49,855 bases of DNA from Pelagibacteraceae bacterium AG-337-I02 (GCA_003282155.1 QBZY01000010.1:1-49855), one strand, 5' to 3'; positions 6,878 to 16,534 are shown, counted from the first letter of the stretch. Notes: generated by a model from the letters alone, not told the origin. Translations and numbers: made by a program.

Positions 6878-8293
6878 ATGAGTAAGTTAGTTTTTATTTT
6901 TATCTTATTAATATCTAATATGGCTAAGGCAGAATTTTTTTCTAATATTTCAAATATAATTGAAAATAATAACAATAGATTAAGTTATGGGATTTCAGTA
7001 ACTGACTTTGATAAAGATGGAAATTATGAATTTATTATTGCAGGTTTTGGTTACTCTAATCTAGCTCTTAGTTATAAAAATGGAAAACTAATTAATACAA
7101 TACAAGATCCTTTATTCATTGATGAAGATAGGAGTACCATTGGCGTATCAGCTTGCGATATAGATCAGGATGGCTTTGAAGAAATTTATTTCTTAAATAC
7201 TGATACGTATAGCGGCGAAAAAAAATACTCTGATAGATTACTGGATAACAATAACAAAATATTCGATTATTTTGAGTTAGAAAAAAATTTAGAAAAATTA
7301 AATTTAACCGCAGGCAGATCTGTTGTTTGTGTAGACAGAAATGGATCGGGAAAGTACGGCGTATATGTTGCTAATTATGGGGGTCCTACTAGATTTTATG
7401 AAATTAAAGAAAATGAAGTTGAAGATTTAGCTCCAATGCTTGGAATAGATAAAATAACTGGAGGAAGAGCGGTAATTTCAGGACATATAGTTTCTGATAA
7501 TATGGATATATTTGCAGCTAATGAGAGGGGTCCAAATTTTTTATATAAAAATATTAATGGTAATTTTAAAGATATTGCGATTGAAAAAAATGTGCAAGAT
7601 ACTTTTCAAAATGGTCGCGGAACTGCTTTAACTGATTTTTTGTATAGAGGTGAACTTGATATTGTAACAAGTAACTGGGAAGGTTATCATCGTATTTTTG
7701 TAAAACAAAAAGAATCTTTTCTCGATATGTCTTCATTAGATTTTAGATTACCTAGTAGAATACGAACTGTTATATCGGCTGATTTTGATAATGATGGTTA
7801 TGATGAAATTTTTTTAAATAATATCGGTCAACCAAATAAACTCTTTCGTATCCTTGATGAAGGAAATCTAGAAGAAATTAAACTAGATGCAGCACTTGAA
7901 GCACAAGGTCTAGGAACCGGTGCAGCTGTTGCTGATATTGATGGAGATGGAATTTTAGAATTACTTATTTCTCATGGTGAATCTGGCGCTCAGCCGCTTA
8001 GTTTATTTAAGGCAAATGTGTTAAATACCAATTATGTTAGAATCAAACCTCTCAACACTTTTGGTGCCCCTGCTAGAGGTGCAACTGTTACCTTACATAC
8101 AAATTTAAGAAATCATGCCAAAACTATTGATGCTGGCTCAGGATATTTATGTCAAATGGAACCAATAGCACATTACGGTTTACGTAAAGGTGAAGTAATT
8201 AAAAATATATCAATTAAATGGACGAATGGAACAATTGAGAACTATGAAATTAATGATATAAATAATACATTCGAATTTAAACAAGGAATATAA
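6878..8293 (+). CDS. secreted CRTAC1-like protein: FG-GAP/VCBS propeller plus ASPIC/UnbV domain
   Basis: ATG at 6878 gives a 471-residue protein with a good signal peptide (MSKLVFIFILLISNMAKA); a TTG at 6863 overlapping the previous stop would add five residues. The body has repeated Ca-binding D-x-D-x-[DN]-G motifs of integrin-like propellers (DFDKDGNYEF, DIDQDGFEEI, DFDNDGYDEI, DIDGDGILEL). The C-terminal 90 residues fit the ASPIC/UnbV domain (GAPARGATV, YLCQMEPIAHYGL, IKWTNG). Such proteins resemble cartilage acidic protein 1; the bacterial ones are exported and of unclear role. It is coupled to the Cys-rich protein and followed after 5 bp by the DUF4396 gene. Confidence 0.88.
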   Translation: MSKLVFIFILLISNMAKAEFFSNISNIIENNNNRLSYGISVTDFDKDGNYEFIIAGFGYSNLALSYKNGKLINTIQDPLFIDEDRSTIGVSACDIDQDGFEEIYFLNTDTYSGEKKYSDRLLDNNNKIFDYFELEKNLEKLNLTAGRSVVCVDRNGSGKYGVYVANYGGPTRFYEIKENEVEDLAPMLGIDKITGGRAVISGHIVSDNMDIFAANERGPNFLYKNINGNFKDIAIEKNVQDTFQNGRGTALTDFLYRGELDIVTSNWEGYHRIFVKQKESFLDMSSLDFRLPSRIRTVISADFDNDGYDEIFLNNIGQPNKLFRILDEGNLEEIKLDAALEAQGLGTGAAVADIDGDGILELLISHGESGAQPLSLFKANVLNTNYVRIKPLNTFGAPARGATVTLHTNLRNHAKTIDAGSGYLCQMEPIAHYGLRKGEVIKNISIKWTNGTIENYEINDINNTFEFKQGI

Positions 8294-8298
8294 TTTAG

Positions 8299-8757
8299 AT
8301 GTCGGTTGCTGAAACATTAAAAAAACCAACTCCACGTTTTCATTGGAAATGTAAACATACATGGAGAAGAAGTGCCAAAAATACACTTTGGTGTTTACTT
8401 GGATGCTCAATTGGTGATTTTGGAACAATCCTATATTTTCAACTAAATGCAATCAATTGGCCTACTCTATCAATAATGATTTTAGCTATTATAAACGGAT
8501 TAATCACTAGTATTATTTTAGAAACAATAATTTTATCTAGGCAAATGATCATTAAAATTGCTTTTCAAACAGCATTAACAATGAGTTTTATTTCTATGCT
8601 AGCCATGGAAATTGCAATGAACTCTGTTGATTGGCTAATTTTAGGAGAAGCAAAATTGGTATGGTGGATAGTACCTATCATGCTTTTAGTAGGGTTTTTG
8701 ACACCATGGCCATATAATTATTATAGATTAAAAAAGTATAGTATCGCCTGCCATTAA
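8299..8757 (+). CDS. DUF4396 family membrane protein
   Basis: A 152-residue integral membrane protein with four predicted segments. Characteristic DUF4396 signatures are present: the first helix with LLGCSIGDFG, the MSFISMLAMEIAMN stretch in the third, and GFLTPWPYNYY near the end (family pattern 'G....PvNy..l'). A short basic N-terminus (WKCKHTWRRS) precedes the first helix. No function is established for the family; some members sit with multicopper or copper-related genes, which is not the case here. It lies 5 bp after the CRTAC1-like gene and is probably in its operon. Confidence 0.85.
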   Translation: MSVAETLKKPTPRFHWKCKHTWRRSAKNTLWCLLGCSIGDFGTILYFQLNAINWPTLSIMILAIINGLITSIILETIILSRQMIIKIAFQTALTMSFISMLAMEIAMNSVDWLILGEAKLVWWIVPIMLLVGFLTPWPYNYYRLKKYSIACH

Positions 8758-8814
8758 TTCAATTAATTCACAAACTAATATTGAAATTGGTTTAAACCCG
8801 CATATCTCTTTTTG

Positions 8815-9282
8815 ATGATTAGAATTTTACTTACATTATTATTTATAAGTTCCTCATCATTTGCTGCTAGTACTAGTTCGGATGATAGTGAAACTAGCAT
8901 TTCAGCCAGTGAACAAGTTACAAAATTATACGATAAAGCTTACGAATTGGTTTATTATAAAAAATTTGATAAATCTATTAAACTACTAGAAAAAATTGCT
9001 AAGCGCAAAGATCTAGGTGAAAAAAAAGCTGATGTATATAATCTACTTGGTTTTAGTTACAGAAAGCAGAGTGAGCCAAATCTAGATAAGGCCTTTGAAG
9101 CATATAAAATTGCCTTAGACGCAAATCCAGAACATATAGGAGCACATGAATATCTTGGAGAACTTTACATAACTCTTGGTAACATGAATAAAGCTAATGA
9201 AATGTTATCAAAGTTAGAAACATTAGCTGGAACTAATTCTATGGAATATAGAAAATTAAAAACAGCAATTGATAATTCATAA
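8815..9282 (+). CDS. exported TPR-repeat protein
   Basis: ATG at 8815 is preferred over the adjoining TTG. The signal peptide ends near residue 18 (SSSFAAS). Two or more tetratricopeptide repeats follow between residues 35 and 145 (VYNLLGFSYRKQS, LDKAFEAYKIALDANPEHIG, AHEYLGELYITLGNMNKANE). Such small periplasmic TPR proteins usually act as scaffolds. A terminator follows within 10 bp, so this gene ends the transcript that may begin at 6177. No partner can be named. Confidence 0.85.
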   Translation: MIRILLTLLFISSSSFAASTSSDDSETSISASEQVTKLYDKAYELVYYKKFDKSIKLLEKIAKRKDLGEKKADVYNLLGFSYRKQSEPNLDKAFEAYKIALDANPEHIGAHEYLGELYITLGNMNKANEMLSKLETLAGTNSMEYRKLKTAIDNS

Positions 9283-9290
9283 ATATAACA

Positions 9291-9316
9291 ATTGCTCTTT
9301 ATATAAGAGCAATTTT
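9291..9316 (+). terminator. rho-independent terminator after the TPR gene
   Basis: A 9-bp perfect stem (ATTGCTCTT/AAGAGCAAT) with a 5-nt loop, then TTTTAATT. It lies 8 bp after the TPR stop and just before the next start. Confidence 0.8.
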
Positions 9317-9321
9317 AATTG

Positions 9322-9750
9322 ATGATAATTTATACTCTTAATTTTTTATTAACAATTCTAATTGGGTCTATGATTTTTTTCATGGCTATTGTCTCACCCT
9401 CAGTCTTTGCCACTTTAAGTACTAACGCCAGCAGTAAATTTTTACGAATAATTTTTCCTAGAATGTTTTTATTTGGGTTTATAATAGCTGTTTTATCCTT
9501 AATCCTTAGTTATATTTCAGATAATATTTTAAATTCTATTTTATTAATAGTAGTTGCCATAAGTTTTATTATTAATAGAAATTATTTAACGCCAAAAATA
9601 AACGATTTTAGAGACAAAGAATTAGAAGGTGATAAAAAAGCATCTTCTAGTTTTAAATATATGCATTTGCTTTCAGTTTTATTATTTATATTGAATTTTA
9701 TTATTTTAGTTAGCATCGTAATTATCAATTATTTTAGCTATAATTTATAA
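9322..9750 (+). CDS. DUF4149/TMEM205-like membrane protein
   Basis: A 142-residue protein with four predicted transmembrane helices. The N-terminal helix with 'GSMIFFMAIVSPSVFATL' and the late 'FKYMHLLSVLLFILNFII' segment match the DUF4149 pattern (first-helix 'G..fF...vaP..F..L' and a last-loop 'F...H..s...n'). An ATG at 9322 follows a TTG. It converges with, and overlaps by 13 bp, the end of pdeM. No function is known for bacterial members. Confidence 0.7.
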   Translation: MIIYTLNFLLTILIGSMIFFMAIVSPSVFATLSTNASSKFLRIIFPRMFLFGFIIAVLSLILSYISDNILNSILLIVVAISFIINRNYLTPKINDFRDKELEGDKKASSSFKYMHLLSVLLFILNFIILVSIVIINYFSYNL

Positions 9751-10391
9751 ACTTTATCCTGTCCTACAGGATAAATACTCAAATTTTTCTTACCTAGTAC
9801 ATCACTTATTTGTTTAGAATTGATATCTAATCCACCTGTTAATATTCCAAAACTAGGTAATATGAATATTTTTTCATTATGTACAAAAGATGTTTTAAAA
9901 ATAGTTTTCCCTCTGTGTGAAATTTTTATTTTTGGATGATAGTGACCACAAATTTGAAATGAAGATGTTTCGATGGGTATGTGTGTAAACAAAAATTTAT
10001 CAATTTTATAATTTGTAAAATTTTTAAAACCTTCAATTTTTATTTTTTTATCATGATTACCATTGATCCATATGAAATCAGTATTATTCATATATTGACT
10101 AAGATTTTTAAGGTCTTGATCATTTAAGCTCAAAGTTGAAAAAACATCGTGTAATAAATCTCCAACTATAATTAAATTACTTGGTTTAATTTTATCCAAA
10201 CAAGCAAAAAGTTTGTCTAGTATTTCTTTTGTATCATACGGAGGTAAAAATTGTTTATTCCTTGCATAACTAATGGATTTTCCAATATGTAAATCTGATA
10301 CGATTAGTGTATTTAATCTTTTCCAAAAAAGAGATTTGTTGGGGTATGCATAAAATTCTTCATTACCAAAATTAATTAATTGATAGTACAT
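9738..10391 (-). CDS. pdeM: ligase-associated DNA damage response metallophosphoesterase PdeM
   Basis: A 217-residue calcineurin-like phosphoesterase. The metal-binding motifs are in order: DLHIGK near residue 33, GDLLHD near 97, GNHDK near 131 and CGHYHPK near 153. The family is a nuclease or phosphodiesterase of the Lig-Exo-Lhr-PdeM repair cluster, and the gene lies directly after lhr with a 20-bp overlap, which supports this over other phosphoesterases. The length is typical. Its 3' end overlaps the convergent DUF4149 gene by 13 bp. Confidence 0.9.
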   Translation of the reverse strand: MYYQLINFGNEEFYAYPNKSLFWKRLNTLIVSDLHIGKSISYARNKQFLPPYDTKEILDKLFACLDKIKPSNLIIVGDLLHDVFSTLSLNDQDLKNLSQYMNNTDFIWINGNHDKKIKIEGFKNFTNYKIDKFLFTHIPIETSSFQICGHYHPKIKISHRGKTIFKTSFVHNEKIFILPSFGILTGGLDINSKQISDVLGKKNLSIYPVGQDKVYKL

Positions 10392-12825
10392 TAGCCTCTT
10401 TTAATATTTCATTTTCTAAATCCTCTAAAATATATTCATCAGTTTCCTTTTTTGATAAATTTTCTCTATTTATTTCAAGAATAATTGGAACAGCCAATGG
10501 TGATATATTTGTGAGTTTCTTTAGTATAATTTTTTTATCGATTTTTTTTAAGATTTCTTTTAGTCTATCATAATCAATCATATTCTTTTTTGCATCTTCA
10601 TATGATGATTTAAGAAGAATGTGATCTGGTTCATTTTTTTTTAGAACTGTATAAATTAGATCAGAACTAAATAAAACTTGCTTTCCAGTTTTTTCCATTC
10701 CAGGCAACCTTCTTTCTATTAAACAAGAAATAATTGCATTATCTCTAAATAATCTTTTAACTATTGAAGTTTCTTCAAGATAATTATCTAAATGTTTATC
10801 TAACAATCCTAAATTTAGAATTGTTTTAATTTCTTTAACTTCTTTTAAAGACCATAAAACAATAGCATAATCATTTGCAACAAAACCAAGAGGTTTATAG
10901 TTAAATTCCTTAAAGCCTCTTAGCAATAAAAATCCTAGTGTTTGATTGGCATGCCATCCTGCAAAAGAATAGATAACAGTATAAAAAATTTTTTTTCGAG
11001 GGAATTGTTCCACTAGATATTCATCTTTTTTAGGAATTTTAGATATATTTTTTTGTCTTTTTAACCATTCAGTAATTTGCTCTGGATATGAATCCCACAT
11101 ATTACTTTTTGCCAATAAAGCCCTAACTGAGTTAGCCAAATTTGTCGATAATGGCATTCTACCTCCAGAGTATGATGGAATTTTTGAAATTAAAGATTTA
11201 CTTCTTTTAACTTGTACTAAATTATTTTTCATTGATTGAAATTCTAGTACTTGACCGGCAAATATAAATGAATCACCTTGAGAAAGATTTTGAATAAAAA
11301 CTTCTTCTATATTCCCTAACGTTTTTGTTCCAAGTTTTATTTTTAACATCGGATTTTCAATTATTGTTCCAACATTCATGCGGTATTTTCGTGTTTCTCT
11401 TCTATTTACTAACTTATAAATATTTTTATTTTCTCTCAATTGGAAGATTCTCTTAAATTGATCATAATTATTTAAAACATATCCTCCATCTTGTATGAGA
11501 TTAATCAATTGTTTAAAATCATTAAGTTTTAATTTTTTGTATGGATATGCTTTGATAATTTCTTTGTAGAGATCATTAATATCAAATTGCCCCGCACAAG
11601 CCGTAGCAAAAATATGTTGAGCTACAACATCAAAACTTCCTTCTTTTAAATCTATTTTATCTAAGTTATTTTTTTTTATTTCTTCAATAGCAGCTTTTGC
11701 TTCGATAAATTCAAAACGATTAGTGGGTACTAAAATTGCCTTTGAAGGAGTGTTTAAATTATGATTTGATCTTCCCACACGTTGTAATAATCTATTAATT
11801 CCTTTAGGTGCTCCAACTTGAATAATTTTTTCTACATCTCCATAATCTAATCCAAGCTCTAAAGAAGAGGTCGCAACAACACAGTCAACTAATCCTTTGC
11901 TAAGATTATTTTCCACTTTTAAACGTAAGTTTTTTTCTAATGAACCATGGTGAACAGCAATTTTTAATTTTTTCTTATTAATTAGCCATAAGTTTTTAAA
12001 CATATATTCGGCTTGCGCCCTCGTATTAACAAAAATAATAGTTAATTTTGATTTCATTATTTCTTTATAGATTTCATTAATAGAATACGTAGCCATATGA
12101 CCAGACCAAGGAATACGTTCTTTTGATACTAAAATTTTAATCTTAGGTAAAACTGAATTTTCATAAGAAACTATTTTTGGTTTTTTGCGACAAAGCCATT
12201 TTTTTGCATCTTGTTTATTTTTGAGAGTTGCAGACAACCCTATTCGTTGTAAATTTGGAGAGAAAGTTTGTAATCTTTCAATATTTAGACTTAGTAGATC
12301 AGCTCTCTTATTATCCAAAAAAGTGTGTATCTCATCAATAATTATATATTTTAGATTGTGAAAAAATTCTTTTGCATTCTCATAAGAATTTAATAATGCA
12401 AGTGACTCTGGAGTGGTAATAAGAATATTAGGAGGTTTTTGTTTTTGTTTTTGTTTTTTATATGGTGTTGTGTCGCCTGTTCTTACTTGAAATGAAATAT
12501 TCAAATCAAGCTCTTTAATAGGTTTCTCTAAATTTCTAACAATATCGTTTGCAAGAGATTTTAATGGAGAAATATAGAGAGTATGAAGACCTTTAAATTT
12601 TTTTAATTTTATTAAATCATCTATTGGATTAATAAACCCTGTTAATGTTTTGCCAGCACCAGTTGGAGCAAATACAACAACATCAGATCCGGTTCGAACA
12701 TGCCGAAAAGTTTCAATTTGATGAGGAAACCAAGACCATTTTTTTTTCTTCATCCACTTGTTTAGGGGGTGTAATAATAAGGGATTCGATTTATTTATAT
12801 TCATATGGATTTCATTAATCATCAA
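10372..12825 (-). CDS. lhr: ligase-associated DEXH-box DNA helicase (Lhr-core type)
   Basis: An 817-residue superfamily 2 helicase of Lhr-core length, without the long C-terminal extension of E. coli Lhr. Seen in order: Q-like motif WFPHQIETF, Walker A APTGAGKTLTG, Walker B IDEIHTF, motif III GLSATL, and motif VI QRVGRSNH. The winged-helix and Lhr-specific C-terminal domain follows. In this cluster the helicase acts with the ligase, exonuclease and phosphoesterase, probably on DNA cross-link or strand-break damage. The longest start (12825) overlaps the divergent exonuclease gene by 21 bp. An internal ATG at 12804 would make the two start codons abut at CATATG. Confidence 0.94.
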   Translation of the reverse strand: MMINEIHMNINKSNPLLLHPLNKWMKKKKWSWFPHQIETFRHVRTGSDVVVFAPTGAGKTLTGFINPIDDLIKLKKFKGLHTLYISPLKSLANDIVRNLEKPIKELDLNISFQVRTGDTTPYKKQKQKQKPPNILITTPESLALLNSYENAKEFFHNLKYIIIDEIHTFLDNKRADLLSLNIERLQTFSPNLQRIGLSATLKNKQDAKKWLCRKKPKIVSYENSVLPKIKILVSKERIPWSGHMATYSINEIYKEIMKSKLTIIFVNTRAQAEYMFKNLWLINKKKLKIAVHHGSLEKNLRLKVENNLSKGLVDCVVATSSLELGLDYGDVEKIIQVGAPKGINRLLQRVGRSNHNLNTPSKAILVPTNRFEFIEAKAAIEEIKKNNLDKIDLKEGSFDVVAQHIFATACAGQFDINDLYKEIIKAYPYKKLKLNDFKQLINLIQDGGYVLNNYDQFKRIFQLRENKNIYKLVNRRETRKYRMNVGTIIENPMLKIKLGTKTLGNIEEVFIQNLSQGDSFIFAGQVLEFQSMKNNLVQVKRSKSLISKIPSYSGGRMPLSTNLANSVRALLAKSNMWDSYPEQITEWLKRQKNISKIPKKDEYLVEQFPRKKIFYTVIYSFAGWHANQTLGFLLLRGFKEFNYKPLGFVANDYAIVLWSLKEVKEIKTILNLGLLDKHLDNYLEETSIVKRLFRDNAIISCLIERRLPGMEKTGKQVLFSSDLIYTVLKKNEPDHILLKSSYEDAKKNMIDYDRLKEILKKIDKKIILKKLTNISPLAVPIILEINRENLSKKETDEYILEDLENEILKEANVLSIN

Positions 12826-13794
12826 CTATTTATCAAAGATATAAATGTACATATAGATCCAATATTACCGAAAAAAACAGCAATTATTACACATGGTCAT
12901 GCAGATCACGCTCGATTTGGACATGATCATGTTATTGCTACTAGGCAGACAATAGACATAATGAAAATTCGCTACGGAGATAAATGCGCGAAGAAATTTA
13001 CTCCTCTTAGATACGGTCAAAAATACTCGATTAAAAACTTTGATTTTACACTCTACCCAGCAGGACATATTTTAGGTAGTGCTCAAGTTTTAATTGAAAA
13101 AAATAATCACCGTTTAGTCATCACAGGTGACTATAAAGTAGGAAAAGATGAAACATGTAAAAATTTCAAACTGGTTAAATGTGATACTTTAATTACCGAG
13201 GCAACATTTGGATTACCCATATTTCAACATCCAGATCCCAAAGATGAAATTCAAAAACTTATTCAATCAGTAAAGATAAATAAAAATAATTGTCATATTG
13301 TTGGTGCGTATGCACTTGGCAAAGCGCAAAGAGTAATGAACCTTTTACGTCAGCATAAGTATAATGAAACAATTTATATTCATGGCTCTCTAGAAAAATT
13401 ATGCCAATATTATTCAAAAGAAAAAATTAATATTGGAAAGTTTGAAAAAGTCTCTTCAAAGGATAAAAGCTTTTATGAGGGTAAAATAATTATCGCCCCT
13501 CCTTCAGCATTAAAGGATCGTTGGTCAAGACGATTTTCTAATCCTATTATTTGTATGGCAAGTGGATGGATGACAGTTAAGCAAAGGGCAAAACAACAAG
13601 GTATTGAATTACCATTAGTTATTAGTGATCATAGTGATTGGAATGAATTACTAGATACAATTAAAAAATCAAAAGCGAAAAATATTCTTATTACGCATGG
13701 TCAGGAAGATGCACTGGTTTATTATTGTAAGAAACAAAATCTTGTTTCAAAGCCCCTTTCCATCCAAGGCAGAGGTGATGAGGAAATAGAATGA
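12805..13794 (+). CDS. ligase-associated DNA damage response exonuclease (metallo-beta-lactamase/beta-CASP fold)
   Basis: A 329-residue protein. The MBL motif ITHGHADHA is near residue 28, GDYKVG carries the next metal ligand, TEATFG follows, and SDHSDWNELL near residue 274 holds the late His of the beta-CASP region. The family is often annotated as mRNA 3'-end processing factor but in this context is the exonuclease partner of the ATP-dependent DNA ligase. The N-terminus starting MDF fits the usual family start. It overlaps the ligase start by 4 bp (ATGA), so translation is coupled. Its promoter must lie inside the 5' end of lhr. Confidence 0.92.
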   Translation: MDFINHQLFIKDINVHIDPILPKKTAIITHGHADHARFGHDHVIATRQTIDIMKIRYGDKCAKKFTPLRYGQKYSIKNFDFTLYPAGHILGSAQVLIEKNNHRLVITGDYKVGKDETCKNFKLVKCDTLITEATFGLPIFQHPDPKDEIQKLIQSVKINKNNCHIVGAYALGKAQRVMNLLRQHKYNETIYIHGSLEKLCQYYSKEKINIGKFEKVSSKDKSFYEGKIIIAPPSALKDRWSRRFSNPIICMASGWMTVKQRAKQQGIELPLVISDHSDWNELLDTIKKSKAKNILITHGQEDALVYYCKKQNLVSKPLSIQGRGDEEIE

Positions 13795-15359
13795 AAAAAT
13801 TTTCTTCTCTACTGCATAATTTAATTTTAACACCAAGTCGAAATACCAAAATTAAATTACTTGAAGATTATTTTAAAATACTTGATATCAACCGTGCATA
13901 TGCGCTTGCAATTTTATCTGACCAACTCTCATTTCAATTTATTAAAGCATCTAAACTTAGAGAGCTTGTCTATGATCAAGTAGATCAACATTTATTTGAT
14001 TACTCATATGACTATGTTGGGGATTTAGCAGAAACAATATCATTGATTTGGCCAACAAATAAGGAGGGTAAATCACAAAATTTATCTACCTTAATAGAAA
14101 ATATAAAAAAAATTAAAAAATCTGAAATTAATACAGAGTTTAGTAAAATTTTGAGCGAACTATCTAATAACGAAAGATGGACTTTAATTAAAATTTGCAC
14201 GGGTGGATTGCGAATTGGAGTCTCAGAAAGATTAGTAAAAACGGCCTTAGCTGATCTGTATAACAAATCTGTAAATGAGATTGAAGAAATTTGGCATGGT
14301 CTAGAATTTCCATATGAAAATTTATTTCAATGGTTAAAAAATGAAACATCAAAACCAAAAATAGATTTTAAAAAATTATTTCATCCTATGATGCTTGCTA
14401 ATCCTATTGATGAGGAAAAAGATTTTAAAAGATTAGACGCGAATGAATTTCAAGCAGAATATAAATGGGATGGGATTAGAGTTCAGCTTATGGTTTCATC
14501 AAAAAGTGTTTCACTATACTCAAGAACAGGTGATAATATATCATCTGCATTCCCCGAAATAATTGAATCTACTAAAGGTGATGCGGTTATTGACGGAGAA
14601 TTACTTGTGGGGAGAAATTTTAAGCCCTCTGGTTTTAATGATCTACAACAAAGGTTAAATAGAAAAAAAGCCTCAAAAGATCTTCAAAAAAAGTTTCCTG
14701 TTTTCATACGAGCTTATGATATCCTTTTTTATAAAGGAAAAGATCTTCGAAAATTATCTCTTTTTGAAAGAAGAAAATATTTGGAAAAATTTCAAAAAGA
14801 AAATAAAACTAATCAAATTGATTTATCTTCAATCATTAATTTTTCTACCTGGGACGAATTAACTAAATATAAAAATAACTTTCATGATGATTTGAACGAA
14901 GGAGTTATGATTAAACTCAAAAATAGTGAATATTTACCAGGGAGAAAAAAGGGATATTGGTACAAATGGAAAAAAAATCCAAAACTTGTTGATGCAATTC
15001 TAATGTATGCTCAACGAGGGCACGGTAAAAGATCATCGTATTATTCAGATTTTACTTTTGGTGTTTGGAAAGAGAGTGAATTAGTTCCAATAGGAAAAGC
15101 GTATTCCGGTTACACTGACAAAGAACTATTAGTATTAGATAAATTTATAAGGAATAATACTATCAATAAATTTGGTCCCGTGAGAGAAGTAAAAAAAGAG
15201 ATTATATTAGAAGTAGCCTTCGATGATGTGTTTCCGAGTACTAGACATAAGTCAGGTGTAGCTATGAGATTCCCAAGAATACACCGCATTCGTTGGGACA
15301 AACCAGTTAATGAGGTATTAACAATTAGTGAATTTAAAAAAGAATTTAAGCTGAGTTAA
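13791..15359 (+). CDS. ATP-dependent DNA ligase (cisplatin damage response type)
   Basis: A 522-residue ligase with an N-terminal DNA-binding domain (1-200), an adenylation domain and an OB fold. The nucleotidyl-transfer Lys is in EYKWDGIRVQLM (motif I, near residue 227). Motif Ia-III features YSRTGDNIS and VIDGELL, then EGVMIKLKNSEYLPG (motif IV) and YWYKWKK (motif V) follow. The ending RFPRIHRIRWDKP is usual for this family. It seals nicks in the Lig-Exo-Lhr-PdeM repair pathway and is the last gene of the rightward arm. Confidence 0.95.
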   Translation: MKKFSSLLHNLILTPSRNTKIKLLEDYFKILDINRAYALAILSDQLSFQFIKASKLRELVYDQVDQHLFDYSYDYVGDLAETISLIWPTNKEGKSQNLSTLIENIKKIKKSEINTEFSKILSELSNNERWTLIKICTGGLRIGVSERLVKTALADLYNKSVNEIEEIWHGLEFPYENLFQWLKNETSKPKIDFKKLFHPMMLANPIDEEKDFKRLDANEFQAEYKWDGIRVQLMVSSKSVSLYSRTGDNISSAFPEIIESTKGDAVIDGELLVGRNFKPSGFNDLQQRLNRKKASKDLQKKFPVFIRAYDILFYKGKDLRKLSLFERRKYLEKFQKENKTNQIDLSSIINFSTWDELTKYKNNFHDDLNEGVMIKLKNSEYLPGRKKGYWYKWKKNPKLVDAILMYAQRGHGKRSSYYSDFTFGVWKESELVPIGKAYSGYTDKELLVLDKFIRNNTINKFGPVREVKKEIILEVAFDDVFPSTRHKSGVAMRFPRIHRIRWDKPVNEVLTISEFKKEFKLS

Positions 15360-15416
15360 AATGGTATTATCAAAATATTGCAATAATTATTAAATATAGT
15401 AGAAAAATCAAATAAG

Positions 15417-16403
15417 ATGATCAAAGAAGAAAATTTTGGATATAGAGATAAAAGAGGCCACTTCGTACCTAAAGAAGCGGCTGATAAAAATCCTATATGG
15501 ATACTTCCTTTTAATTTAAAAAAAATTTTAGATTGGTTTATCTTTTCGTATATTTTTTCTTGGAATCTTGTTTACTTAGCTGTTGCCTTTATCGCTTACT
15601 ATTTTTTTACACCTGCGCTTTCCGAAATGAAAAATCTTTCACCGGGTTGGATTTCTGAAATTTTAATTCGGAACTATGTAATAGGTACGATCTTTTTTAG
15701 TTTAATACATATACCTCTTTACATAAAAAAATCTCAGGGAATTAAATTTAAATTTAATCCAAACTGGCCAGAAAAAATTCAAAAGATTTTTACATTTAAT
15801 AAACAAATATTTGATAATTTATTTTGGAGTTTGTTTTGGGGTGTTCCTATTTGGACAGCTTACGAGGTTTTATCTTTTTGGTTTTATGCTTCTGGTTTGT
15901 TACCTTTTGTTCAATTCAGTGAAGCTCCCATTTATTTCTTTGTTATTCTTTTACTAATTCCAGCATTTAGAGATGCTCACTTTTATTTAATTCATCGGTT
16001 CTTACATTTTAAATTTATGTACAAAATTGCTCATTCTGTGCATCATCGAAATGTTAATCCTGGACCTTGGTCCAGCCTATCAATGCATCCCATTGAGCAT
16101 TTATTATATTTCTCAGGTGTGATCATTCATTGGGTTATTCTCTCTCATCCACTTCATGCAACGTATCATTTATTTCATGCAGGCCTAGGATCAGCAAACG
16201 GACATATAGGTTTTAAGCAAATGATGATCAATGATAAGCGAGCGATAGATCTCAGTAATTATAATCATTATCTTCATCATAAATATTTCGAAGTAAATTA
16301 TGGAAATTTGATGATTCCATTTGATCAATGGTTTGGTACCTATCATGATGGATCAAAAGAAATGCATGATAAGATGCTTAAAAGAGTTAGTATTAAAAAC
16401 TAA
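15417..16403 (+). CDS. fatty acid hydroxylase/sterol desaturase family membrane protein
   Basis: A 328-residue membrane di-iron oxygenase. At least five hydrophobic segments surround the His boxes: HFYLIHRFLHF (HxxxHRxxH type), then HSVHHRNVNPG, then MHPIEH and the C-terminal NHYLHHKYFEVNYG. This pattern is that of the FA_hydroxylase (PF04116) family, including sterol desaturases and carotenoid or lipid hydroxylases. The substrate cannot be told. It stands alone between the repair module and the transporter operon, with an intergenic gap of 57 bp before it and 131 bp after it. Confidence 0.9.
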   Translation: MIKEENFGYRDKRGHFVPKEAADKNPIWILPFNLKKILDWFIFSYIFSWNLVYLAVAFIAYYFFTPALSEMKNLSPGWISEILIRNYVIGTIFFSLIHIPLYIKKSQGIKFKFNPNWPEKIQKIFTFNKQIFDNLFWSLFWGVPIWTAYEVLSFWFYASGLLPFVQFSEAPIYFFVILLLIPAFRDAHFYLIHRFLHFKFMYKIAHSVHHRNVNPGPWSSLSMHPIEHLLYFSGVIIHWVILSHPLHATYHLFHAGLGSANGHIGFKQMMINDKRAIDLSNYNHYLHHKYFEVNYGNLMIPFDQWFGTYHDGSKEMHDKMLKRVSIKN

Positions 16404-16524
16404 TTTTATTTAACAATTTCATTTATTTAAATAGATTTTAGCCGTTACACATTATGCCTTGTTTAAAGGTTAACATTATGTTTATATGATAATTATATGC
16501 TAGCTAGTAGCGTATTTTACTCAT

Positions 16525-16534
16525 AGGAGGAAAT
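16525..16534 (+). promoter_or_regulatory. strong ribosome binding site of the solute-binding protein gene
   Basis: A full AGGAGG at 16525-16530, 4 nt before the ATG, stands out because most genes here have weak or no Shine-Dalgarno. It fits high expression of a periplasmic binding protein. A possible promoter (TTAACA at 16470, TATATG at 16494, 18-bp spacer) lies upstream but is weak evidence. Confidence 0.6.
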
